Of a stretch of 11,580 bases of DNA, positions 5,210 through 11,580 are shown piece by piece. A program made the translations under genes and the position numbers. The notes beneath the pieces were generated by a model. It was not told the origin of the DNA, ran no database searches, and was given only the letters and a program-made list of their open reading frames with translations. This DNA comes from FEN-1297 sp964530445 (lineage in GTDB: Bacteria > Bacteroidota > Ignavibacteria > Ignavibacteriales > Ignavibacteriaceae), in NCBI GenBank assembly GCA_964530445.1, contig CAZHBJ010000108.1:1-11580 (forward strand), given 5' to 3'. Position 1 is the first letter of the stretch; each line of letters starts with the position of its first letter.

Positions 5210-6415
5210 TTATTCGATAATCTTTGTTACAACACCGGAACCGACAGTTCTTCCGCCTTCGCGGATAGCAAAACGTAGTCCTTCTTCCATTGCAATTTCT
5301 GTAATAAGTTCAACTGCAAGATCAACTCTATCACCGGGCATAACCATTTCGGTTCCTTCGGGAAGAGTTGCAACACCTGTAACGTCGGTAGTTCTAAAAT
5401 AGAACTGCGGTCTGTAACCATTGAAAAACGGTGTATGACGTCCGCCTTCTTCTTTTGATAATACATAGACCGAACCGGTAAATTTCTTATGAGGAGTAAT
5501 GGAACCAGGTTTTGCAAGGACCATTCCTCTCTCGATTTCTTTTTTGTCAACTCCTCTAAGCAAAAGCCCTGCATTATCACCGGCAACTGCTGAGTCTAGT
5601 TCTTTTCTGAACATTTCGATTCCGGTTACAACAGTTTTTTTGTGAACGCCAAGACCAATCAATTCAACTTCTTCCTGAATTTTAACTTGTCCTCTTTCTA
5701 CTCTACCAGTTGCAACTGTACCACGACCGGTAATAGAAAAAACATCTTCAACAGGCATTAAGAAAGGTTTATCAGTATCTCTTTGTGGAATCGGAATATA
5801 ACTATCTACTGCATCCATTAACTCCCAAATACAATTATATCTCGGATCATCCGTAGGAGTGTTGCTTGCACCGGCTTCCAAAGCTTTTAAAGCAGAACCC
5901 TTGATAATCGGAATATCGTCACCAGGGAATTCATAAGAGTTGAGAAGATCTCTTAATTCTACTTCAACCAATTCAATAAGTTCAGGATCGTCAACCATAT
6001 CAACTTTATTTAAGAAAACAATAATTCTCGGTACACCAACCTGACGTGCAAGAAGAATATGTTCTCTCGTTTGAGGCATAGGTCCATCAGTAGCGGCAAC
6101 CACTAAAATTGCGCCGTCCATTTGTGCGGCACCGGTAATCATGTTTTTTACATAGTCAGCGTGACCTGGACAGTCGACATGCGCATAATGCCTTGTTGCT
6201 GTTGAATACTCGATATGAGCAGTTGCAATAGTAATACCTCTTTCCTTTTCTTCAGGAGCATTATCAATACTGTCGAAAGTTCTGACTTGTGATAAGCCCT
6301 TAAGTGCGAGAGCCATTGTGATGGCAGCGGTTAATGTAGTTTTACCATGATCTACATGTCCGATTGTTCCAATGTTAACGTGAGGTTTACTCCTATCAAA
6401 TTTTTCTTTTGCCAT
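5210..6415 (-). CDS. tuf: Elongation factor Tu
   Basis: EF-Tu carries aminoacyl-tRNA to the ribosomal A site and hydrolyses GTP on codon recognition. The 401-residue protein has the G motifs GHVDHGKT (19-26), GITI (60-63), DCPGH with the catalytic His85 (81-85), NKVD (136-139) and GSAL (174-177). Domain 2 follows with VFSITGRGTVATGRVERG, and domain 3 with the HTPFFNGYRPQFYFRTTDVTG block. It is a few residues longer than E. coli EF-Tu (394), with a short insertion at about residues 181-194 between the G5 region and the end of domain 1. The residue after GITI is Ala64, where many EF-Tu proteins have Asn; this position varies in the family. An AGGAG site lies eight bases before the ATG. Only one copy is visible here; whether a second exists elsewhere cannot be told. 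Confidence 0.98.
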   Translation of the reverse strand: MAKEKFDRSKPHVNIGTIGHVDHGKTTLTAAITMALALKGLSQVRTFDSIDNAPEEKERGITIATAHIEYSTATRHYAHVDCPGHADYVKNMITGAAQMDGAILVVAATDGPMPQTREHILLARQVGVPRIIVFLNKVDMVDDPELIELVEVELRDLLNSYEFPGDDIPIIKGSALKALEAGASNTPTDDPRYNCIWELMDAVDSYIPIPQRDTDKPFLMPVEDVFSITGRGTVATGRVERGQVKIQEEVELIGLGVHKKTVVTGIEMFRKELDSAVAGDNAGLLLRGVDKKEIERGMVLAKPGSITPHKKFTGSVYVLSKEEGGRHTPFFNGYRPQFYFRTTDVTGVATLPEGTEMVMPGDRVDLAVELITEIAMEEGLRFAIREGGRTVGSGVVTKIIE

Positions 6416-6459
6416 CTAAATTTCTCCTTTGCTATTTTACTTTTGTTAATAATCCTATT

Positions 6460-8559
6460 TTATGCAGAAATTACTGATTTCTTACCTAATGATTTTTCCG
6501 CTATTTCTTCAGCGATGCTTTTTGGAACTTCACTATAATAGCCAAACTGCATAGAATAAATCGCCCTACCTTGAGTCATCGATCTTAAAACAGTAGCATA
6601 ACCAAACATCTCCGAAAGCGGAACTGTTGCTTTAATTACTTGAGCATCTTTCCTAGCGGAAAATCCTTCTATTTTTCCTCTTCGTGAATTCAAATCACCC
6701 ATAACATCACCCAAATATTCTTCGGGTGTAACTACTTCAACATCCATAATCGGTTCCAAAAGAATCGGCTTTGCTTTTCTAGCACCCTCCTTAAAAGCAA
6801 GTGAACCGGCAACCTTAAAAGATATTTCATCCGAATCCACATCATGATATGAACCATCGTATATCTTAGCTTTAATATCTACAACCGGGAAACCAGCTAC
6901 AACACCATTTCTCATCGCTTCCTGTATTCCTGCAGAAACAGCAGGTATATATTCTTTTGGGACAGTTCCTCCAACAATTGCATTTGTAAACTCATATCCT
7001 TTGCCGGGTTCGTTCGGGCTGAACTCTACCCATACATGTCCATATTTTCCACGTCCGCCGCTTTGCTTTACAAACTTTCCTTCTGCATTAACCGTTTGCA
7101 TAATAGTTTCTCTGTAAGCGACCTGAGGTTTACCTACATTAGCTTCAACTTTGAATTCACGTTTCATCCGATCAATTAAAATTTCAAGATGCAATTCACC
7201 CATTCCGCTGATTAATGTTTGACCGGTTTCTTCATCAACTTTAACTTTAAATGTTGGATCTTCATCGGATAATTTCACCAAAGAATCGGAAAGCTTATCT
7301 TGATCAGCTTTAGTTTTCGGTTCAATAGCAATCTGAATAACAGGCTCCGGGAAAACAATTTTCTCAAGCATTACAGCATCATGTTCGTCGCAAAGAGTAT
7401 CACCTGTTCTGGTAAATTTTAAGCCGACTGCAGCTGCAATATCACCGGCTTTTACTTCATCAATTTCTTCTCTATGATTTGCATGCATCTGGAGAAGTCT
7501 GCTGATTCTTTCTTTCTTTCCGCTTACTGCATTGTATGTGTAAGAACCTGCTTTTAAAGATCCGGAATACACTCTGAAGAAGGTTAATTTACCAACATAT
7601 GGGTCATTCATAATTTTGAAAGCCAGAGCCGTAAATTTTTCTTTCTCATCAATTTTTCTTTTTACTATATCGTTTATACCGATATGATGAGCTTCAATTT
7701 CTTTAAAATCATTCGGAGCAGGTAAGAAATCAATAACCGAATCAAGAAGTTTTTGAACTCCTTTATTTTTGAAAGCGGAACCGCAAAGGACAGGAATTAT
7801 TTTTAATTCGATTGTTGCTTTTCTTAAAACGTTTTTAATTTCATCTTCGGTTATTTCTACACCTTCCAAATATTTTTCCAGCAATGTATCATCAATATCC
7901 GATACAGCTTCAAGCATTTCCGTTCTGTATTTATTTGCTACTTCATGCAGATCTTCAGGAATTTCAAACTCATCATAAGTAGCGCCCATAGTTTCCTCGT
8001 GATACATACGAGCTTTAAATGTGATTAAATCAATAACTCCTGAGAATAGGTCACCTTCTCCAATCGGAAGAGTAATCGGTATAGCATTTGCGCCTAATCT
8101 ATCCTTCATCATTTGAAGAGCATTATAAAAGTCTGCACCGGTTCTATCCATTTTATTGATAAAGGCAATTCTAGGAACACGGTATTTATCGGCTTGTCTC
8201 CAAACCGTTTCAGATTGGGGCTCTACACCGCCGACAGCACAAAAGAGCGCCACGGCTCCGTCCAATACTCTTAATGATCTTTCCACTTCTACTGTAAAAT
8301 CAACATGTCCGGGAGTATCAAGAATATTTATTTGGTGATTATTCCAATAACATGTTGTTGCAGCACTTGTAATTGTAATTCCACGTTCCTTTTCTTGCTC
8401 CATCCAATCCATTGTTGCTGCGCCGTCATGTACTTCGCCAATTCTATGTAATTTTCCGGTATAATATAAAATACGCTCGGTAGTAGTAGTTTTACCTGCG
8501 TCTATATGTGCCATAATTCCTATATTACGTACTTTATCTATCGGTAGTCTTTCAGCCAT
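6460..8559 (-). CDS. fusA: Elongation factor G
   Basis: EF-G is the GTPase that drives translocation of tRNA and mRNA, and with the ribosome recycling factor splits the ribosome after termination. The 699-residue protein (704 in E. coli) has AHIDAGKT (17-24), RGITITSA (59-66), DTPGH with the catalytic His85 (81-85), NKMD (135-138) and GSAFKNKG (260-267). The fold then continues with domain II, domain III (GMGELHLEILIDRMKREFKVEANVGKP), domain IV (the SGGRGKYGHVWVEF strand, then AVSAGIQEAM) and domain V, which ends in FGYATVLRSMTQGRA. Its place in the str cluster and intact motifs point to the canonical EF-G rather than a divergent EF-G2 paralogue. It starts with ATG 46 bases after rpsG with only a weak GAG-type ribosome binding site; tuf follows after 44 bases. 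Confidence 0.98.
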   Translation of the reverse strand: MAERLPIDKVRNIGIMAHIDAGKTTTTERILYYTGKLHRIGEVHDGAATMDWMEQEKERGITITSAATTCYWNNHQINILDTPGHVDFTVEVERSLRVLDGAVALFCAVGGVEPQSETVWRQADKYRVPRIAFINKMDRTGADFYNALQMMKDRLGANAIPITLPIGEGDLFSGVIDLITFKARMYHEETMGATYDEFEIPEDLHEVANKYRTEMLEAVSDIDDTLLEKYLEGVEITEDEIKNVLRKATIELKIIPVLCGSAFKNKGVQKLLDSVIDFLPAPNDFKEIEAHHIGINDIVKRKIDEKEKFTALAFKIMNDPYVGKLTFFRVYSGSLKAGSYTYNAVSGKKERISRLLQMHANHREEIDEVKAGDIAAAVGLKFTRTGDTLCDEHDAVMLEKIVFPEPVIQIAIEPKTKADQDKLSDSLVKLSDEDPTFKVKVDEETGQTLISGMGELHLEILIDRMKREFKVEANVGKPQVAYRETIMQTVNAEGKFVKQSGGRGKYGHVWVEFSPNEPGKGYEFTNAIVGGTVPKEYIPAVSAGIQEAMRNGVVAGFPVVDIKAKIYDGSYHDVDSDEISFKVAGSLAFKEGARKAKPILLEPIMDVEVVTPEEYLGDVMGDLNSRRGKIEGFSARKDAQVIKATVPLSEMFGYATVLRSMTQGRAIYSMQFGYYSEVPKSIAEEIAEKSLGKKSVISA

Positions 8560-8605
8560 TTCTTATTCTAACTCTTTCTTCACTCTTAGTTTAATCACAT
8601 TATCA

Positions 8606-9073
8606 TTACCACTTAAAATGTGCGAAAGCTTTATTAGCCTCTGCCATTTTATGTGTATCTTCTTTTTTCTTAACCGCAGACCCCTCGTTATTAGACGCGG
8701 AAATTAATTCTGAGGCTAATTTTAAAGCCATTGATTTATCATTTCTAGCTCTTGCATATGTTTTAATCCAGCGCATGGCTAAAGCAGTTCTTCTTTCAGG
8801 TCTAACTTCGGTAGGCACCTGATATGTTGCCCCGCCTACTCTTCTACTTCTTACTTCAATTACAGGTTGTGTATTACTTAAAGCTTTTTTAAATATTTCC
8901 AGTCCGTTCTTTTTTGTTCTGTCTTCAATTATATTGAAAGCTTCGTATACAACTTGACGGGCTTTGGATTTTTTCCCGTCATACATTATTGAATTAATAA
9001 ATCTAGCGACCAAAATATCATTAAATTTCGGATCGGGTTTAAGAATTCTTTTTTCTGCTCTTTTCTTTCTCAT
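8606..9073 (-). CDS. rpsG: Small ribosomal subunit protein uS7 (S7)
   Basis: S7 nucleates assembly of the small-subunit head and contacts the E-site tRNA. The 155-residue protein (typical length) starts MRKKRAEKR. It shows PDPKFNDILVARFINSIMYDGKK at about residues 13-35, SRRVGGATYQVPTEVRPERR at about 76-95, and the C-terminal AVKKKEDTHKMAEANKAFAHFKW, all family signatures. The start ATG lies only five bases after the rpsL stop, and its Shine-Dalgarno site (AAAGG, inside the end of rpsL) is weak, so translation is probably coupled to rpsL. In E. coli S7 represses the str mRNA by binding an rpsL-rpsG spacer of about 100 bases. That spacer is absent here, so this feedback site cannot exist in the same form. 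Confidence 0.98.
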   Translation of the reverse strand: MRKKRAEKRILKPDPKFNDILVARFINSIMYDGKKSKARQVVYEAFNIIEDRTKKNGLEIFKKALSNTQPVIEVRSRRVGGATYQVPTEVRPERRTALAMRWIKTYARARNDKSMALKLASELISASNNEGSAVKKKEDTHKMAEANKAFAHFKW

Positions 9074-9078
9074 AAAAC

Positions 9079-9456
9079 TTATTTAGCCTTTGGTTTTTTT
9101 GCACCGTATTTCGATCTGCTTTTTTTTCTATCTTCAACACCGCTGGTATCCAGTGTGCCTCTAATTATATGGTACCTAACACCCGGCAGATCTTTAACTC
9201 TACCGCCTCTAATTAAAACGATAGAATGTTCCTGTAAATTATGCCCTTCACCGGGGATGTATGCAGTAACCTCCATACTATTTGTCAGCCTTACCCTTGC
9301 AACTTTTCTTAATGCAGAGTTCGGCTTTTTAGGAGTTGATGTATATACTCTTGTACACACCCCTCTTTTCTGAGGACATGCATCAAGCGCCGGTGCTTTT
9401 TTCTTAGATAATATCTGCACACGGCCTTTTCTAACTAACTGATTTATTGTGGGCAC
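9079..9456 (-). CDS. rpsL: Small ribosomal subunit protein uS12 (S12), GTG start
   Basis: S12 lies at the decoding centre and controls accuracy of tRNA selection. The 125-residue protein starts MPTINQLVRKGR and has CPQKRGVCTRVYTSTPKKPNSALRK (27-51) and GEGHNLQEHSIVLIRGGRVKDLPGVRYH (69-96). Lys43, Lys44, Lys88 and Pro91, positions where changes give streptomycin resistance or dependence, have the normal residues, so the allele looks streptomycin-sensitive. Asp89 matches the aspartate methylthiolated by RimO in E. coli. The start is a GTG at 9454-9456 with GGAG six bases upstream; the conserved N-terminus begins exactly there. It is the first gene after the str promoter at about 9500-9530, with an estimated 5' untranslated leader of about 40 bases. 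Confidence 0.98.
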   Translation of the reverse strand: MPTINQLVRKGRVQILSKKKAPALDACPQKRGVCTRVYTSTPKKPNSALRKVARVRLTNSMEVTAYIPGEGHNLQEHSIVLIRGGRVKDLPGVRYHIIRGTLDTSGVEDRKKSRSKYGAKKPKAK

Positions 9457-9462
9457 AAATTA

Positions 9463-9466
9463 CTCC
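9463..9466 (-). promoter_or_regulatory. Shine-Dalgarno site for the GTG start of rpsL
   Basis: GGAG six bases before the GTG codon at 9454-9456. It lies inside the short leader that follows the str promoter and fixes the non-ATG start. Confidence 0.8.
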
Positions 9467-9499
9467 AACTTTTCTAATATCTCAAAAAATTTCAGACTT

Positions 9500-9530
9500 C
9501 AAATATAGTTTATATACTAAATTTTGTCAA
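9500..9530 (-). promoter_or_regulatory. str operon promoter (TTGACA, 17-base spacer, TATATTTG)
   Basis: On the minus strand a perfect -35 hexamer TTGACA (9525-9530) is followed, after a 17-base spacer (9508-9524), by TATATT (9502-9507), one mismatch from TATAAT. The same -10 region extended by two bases reads TATATTTG (9500-9507), an exact match to the TAnnTTTG element of Bacteroidota-type promoters, with a TTG 20 bases before it. The DNA upstream (about 9531-9560) is rich in A and T tracts and could act as an UP element. The predicted start of transcription is near 9494-9496. Its place directly after the rpoC terminator and before rpsL makes it the expected driver of the str and S10 genes. 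It is a prediction from sequence only. Confidence 0.88.
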
Positions 9531-9567
9531 GAAATCACTTAAAGATTTTTATTTTTTACAATGTGGT

Positions 9568-9604
9568 AAAAAAATCCGGCTCAATTTCAGATGGCCGGAT
9601 TTTT
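9568..9604 (-). terminator. Rho-independent terminator after rpoC
   Basis: An 11-bp inverted repeat (9570-9580 with 9594-9604) with the core GCCGGAT and a 13-base loop is followed, in the rpoC direction, by a run of seven T. The stem lies about 18 bases after the rpoC stop codon. It closes the rpoBC transcription unit and insulates the str promoter 38 bases further on. Because the stem is flanked by A on one side and T on the other, it could also work in the opposite direction, but no opposing gene is seen. Confidence 0.92.
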
Positions 9605-9622
9605 CATAACAATTAACAAAAA

Positions 9623-11580
9623 TTAAGCTTGCTGAATTTCTTCTTCGGTTTCCTTTTTTTCTTCAACTACTTCTTCAGAAGCCAATATTATATTTCTATA
9701 TTTTTTTAGACCTGTACCTGCAGGGATTAAATGTCCCATAACAACATTTTCTTTTAATCCTCGCAAATAATCAACTTTTGCTTCGGTTGCGGCATTAGCT
9801 AATACCTTGGTTGTTTCCTGGAATGAAGCTGCAGATATAAAGCTTTCGGTAGAAAGTGCCGCTTGAGTTATTCCTAACAACACATGTTCAAATGTTGCAG
9901 GTTCGGCATCTCTAGCAATAACAGGTTTCTTACTTTTCTTCTTAAGGTCGGCATTTATTTCTCTGTATTTACTCTTAGTAATAAGCTGCCCGTCCTTGAA
10001 TCTGGAATCACCTTTATCTTCAATCCTAGCCAAAGACATAATTTTATTATTTTCCTCAATAAATTCATTACGGTCAACAGCATCTTCTTCAAGGAATTTA
10101 GTATCGCCAGGAGAAACAATTTTAATTTTCTGCAACATTTGTCGAACGATAACTTCAATATGTTTATCATTTATTTTAACACCTTGTAATCGGTAAACAT
10201 CTTGAATTTCATTAACTAAATATTCTTGTACGGCACTTGTTCCTTTAATCTTCAAAATGTCATGCGGATTAATAGGTCCATCCGTTATTTTTTCACCTGC
10301 AGGAATTTCATCGCCTTCCTGGACAAGGACATGCTTGCCTAACGGCACATTATATTTTTTCTCGTCGGATTTATCCGGAGCAATAACAATAATTTCTCTT
10401 GAACCTTTTTTCCTTGCACCGAATTTAACAGTACCTTCTATTTCCGAAACAATTGCCGTTTCCTGCGGGCTTCTTGCTTCAAATAATTCAGTAACTCTAG
10501 GAAGACCGCCTGTAATATCACGGCTCTTACTCTGCTGTTTAGAAATCTTAGCAAGGATAGTTCCAGCCGGTATGCTTTCTCCTTCATCAACAGAAAGATA
10601 TGCTCTAGTAGGAATATTAAACGATTTCTTTGTACCGTCTTCCGATTCGATTAATATGCTTGGTGTTAGAGTTTTATCCTTAGATTCAATTACTACCTTC
10701 TGAACGTGACCTGTTTGTTCATCTGTTACTTGTTGAAGAGTAACACTCTCAAGCATGTCTACGAATCTAACATTTCCCGCAATATCTGTTAGAATAACCG
10801 AATTATAAGGATCGTGGTTATATAACGGAGTTCGTTTTTTAACTTTCTGCCCGTCATTTATAACTAATTCAGCCCCATACGGAACATCATACTTTTTAAT
10901 TTGACGATTATTATCATCATAAATTCCGATAGAACCTCTACGGCCTGTTACCACTTTTACAGTTCCCAAAAAATCGGATTTTTCAACAAATGCAACTCTT
11001 TCAAATTTAACTATACCGTCGAGAGCCGATTCAACCTGTGACTGGCTGGCAATTCTAGAAGAAGTACCGCCAAGGTGGAATGTTCTTAAAGTAAGCTGTG
11101 TACCAGGTTCACCTATTGATTGTGCCGCAATAATACCAACTGCTTCTCCAATTTCAACTAACTTTCCGTTTGTTAAATTACGGCCATAACATTTTGCACA
11201 CACTCCGCGTTTTGCTTCACAAGTTAATACGGTTCTAATATAAACCGAATCAATACTTGCATCTTCAATTTTATCGGCAATTTCCTCGGTAATCATTTCA
11301 CCGGCAGGAATAATAATTTCGTCAGTACGAGGATCATAGATATCCTCCTGAGCCACACGTCCGGTAATTCTTTCACCCAGGGGTTCTCTTTCCTGTTCTA
11401 CATCTTTTAGTGCAGTAATTTCTATACCGAGGATTGTTCCACAGTCCACTTCGGTTACAATTACGTCTTGAGAAACATCAACGAGTCGCCTAGTCAAGTA
11501 TCCTGCATCTGCTGTTTTTAGAGCTGTATCCGCAAGACCTTTTCTTGCACCGTGAGTTGATATAAAATATTCTAGAACAG
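9623..11580 (-). CDS. rpoC: RNA polymerase subunit beta-prime, C-terminal 651 residues
   Basis: The gene enters from the high-coordinate edge; the visible part is about the last 45 percent of the subunit. The frame is open from the first complete codon: VLEYFISTHGARKGLADTAL is the conserved segment before the bridge helix ends. Four cysteines of the second zinc site are visible at fragment residues 46, 120, 127 and 130 (CGT, then CEAKRGVCAKC). GEAVGIIAAQSIGEPGTQLT and RTFHLGG (165-171) form the start of the trigger loop. About 180 residues of insertion (SI3-like) separate this from DITGGLPRVTELFEAR (354-369), the second trigger helix. The end shows SFISAASFQETTKVL and AGTGLKKYRNI, then an acidic tail. 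A TTG at 11495-11497 (Leu in GYLTRRLVD) is internal, not a start. A rho-independent terminator follows. Confidence 0.98.
   Translation of the reverse strand, partial: VLEYFISTHGARKGLADTALKTADAGYLTRRLVDVSQDVIVTEVDCGTILGIEITALKDVEQEREPLGERITGRVAQEDIYDPRTDEIIIPAGEMITEEIADKIEDASIDSVYIRTVLTCEAKRGVCAKCYGRNLTNGKLVEIGEAVGIIAAQSIGEPGTQLTLRTFHLGGTSSRIASQSQVESALDGIVKFERVAFVEKSDFLGTVKVVTGRRGSIGIYDDNNRQIKKYDVPYGAELVINDGQKVKKRTPLYNHDPYNSVILTDIAGNVRFVDMLESVTLQQVTDEQTGHVQKVVIESKDKTLTPSILIESEDGTKKSFNIPTRAYLSVDEGESIPAGTILAKISKQQSKSRDITGGLPRVTELFEARSPQETAIVSEIEGTVKFGARKKGSREIIVIAPDKSDEKKYNVPLGKHVLVQEGDEIPAGEKITDGPINPHDILKIKGTSAVQEYLVNEIQDVYRLQGVKINDKHIEVIVRQMLQKIKIVSPGDTKFLEEDAVDRNEFIEENNKIMSLARIEDKGDSRFKDGQLITKSKYREINADLKKKSKKPVIARDAEPATFEHVLLGITQAALSTESFISAASFQETTKVLANAATEAKVDYLRGLKENVVMGHLIPAGTGLKKYRNIILASEEVVEEKKETEEEIQQA

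Noticed and set aside
5227..5586. Open frame of 119 codons on the minus strand inside tuf in another frame
   Set aside because: It overlaps a perfectly conserved EF-Tu coding sequence; its residue content is that of an out-of-frame shadow.
6347..6538. Plus-strand open frame across the fusA-tuf gap
   Set aside because: It is antisense to the ends of two conserved genes, and the hydrophobic stretch in it comes from the AT-rich spacer.
9884..10196. Several short open frames on both strands inside rpoC
   Set aside because: All overlap the conserved rpoC reading frame, carry no known motif and have no ribosome binding site of note.
10257..10703. Open frame of 148 codons on the plus strand inside rpoC
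   Set aside because: It lies wholly antisense to the well-conserved rpoC frame, has no recognisable family features and reads like a translated complement of it.
11495..11497. TTG codon as a possible start of the rpoC fragment
   Set aside because: The frame continues upstream to the window edge with conserved beta-prime sequence (THGARKGLADTAL), so the TTG is an internal leucine.
1..11580. Mobile elements, CRISPR arrays, tRNA or rRNA genes, or a novel gene system
   Set aside because: The window is filled by conserved translation and transcription genes with short spacers; no repeat arrays, transposase or integrase remnants, RNA genes or unexplained coding space were seen.

Overview
The window holds one end of an rpoBC transcription unit followed by a long, co-directional translation gene cluster, all on the minus strand. 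In the direction of transcription (high to low coordinates) the order is: the C-terminal part of rpoC, a rho-independent terminator, a strong-looking promoter, then rpsL-rpsG-fusA-tuf (the str cluster) running straight into rpsJ-rplC-rplD-rplW-rplB-rpsS-rplV-rpsC-rplP-rpmC-rpsQ (the S10 cluster) and the first 16 codons of rplN (the start of the spc cluster). Every gene is recognisable by family-conserved sequence. There is no mobile element, CRISPR array, tRNA or rRNA, and no gene-free stretch longer than 166 bases.

Organism: the DNA is AT-rich and third codon positions are mostly A or T. The proteins look like the Fibrobacterota-Chlorobiota-Bacteroidota group. The tuf gene sits between fusA and rpsJ, whereas most Bacteroidia carry tuf elsewhere. 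The only clear promoter ends in TATATTTG, which fits the TAnnTTTG element used by Bacteroidota-type primary sigma factors, but it also carries a perfect TTGACA at the spacing used by ordinary sigma-70 promoters. Together with good GGAG/AGGAGG Shine-Dalgarno sites at several genes, this suggests an Ignavibacteriota/Chlorobiota-like bacterium rather than a typical Bacteroides or Flavobacterium. That placement is inference.

Layout: 9623-11580 is rpoC, including a zinc site, the trigger loop and a large trigger-loop insertion. 9457-9622 carries the terminator and the str promoter. 5210-9456 encodes S12, S7, EF-G and EF-Tu. 5139-5209 holds a small GC-rich hairpin between tuf and rpsJ. 92-5138 encodes eleven ribosomal proteins with gaps of 2 to 41 bases. 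1-49 is the start of rplN, preceded by a short perfect hairpin over the rpsQ stop codon, at the point where E. coli separates its S10 and spc operons.

The products are the RNA polymerase beta-prime subunit, two translation GTPases, and ribosomal proteins of the decoding centre (S12, S7, S3, S19), the peptidyl transferase neighbourhood (L2, L3, L4, L16) and the exit tunnel and its rim (L4, L22, L23, L29). I found no undescribed biological system. The observations worth a second look concern transcription signals, non-ATG starts and small lineage-specific protein features.
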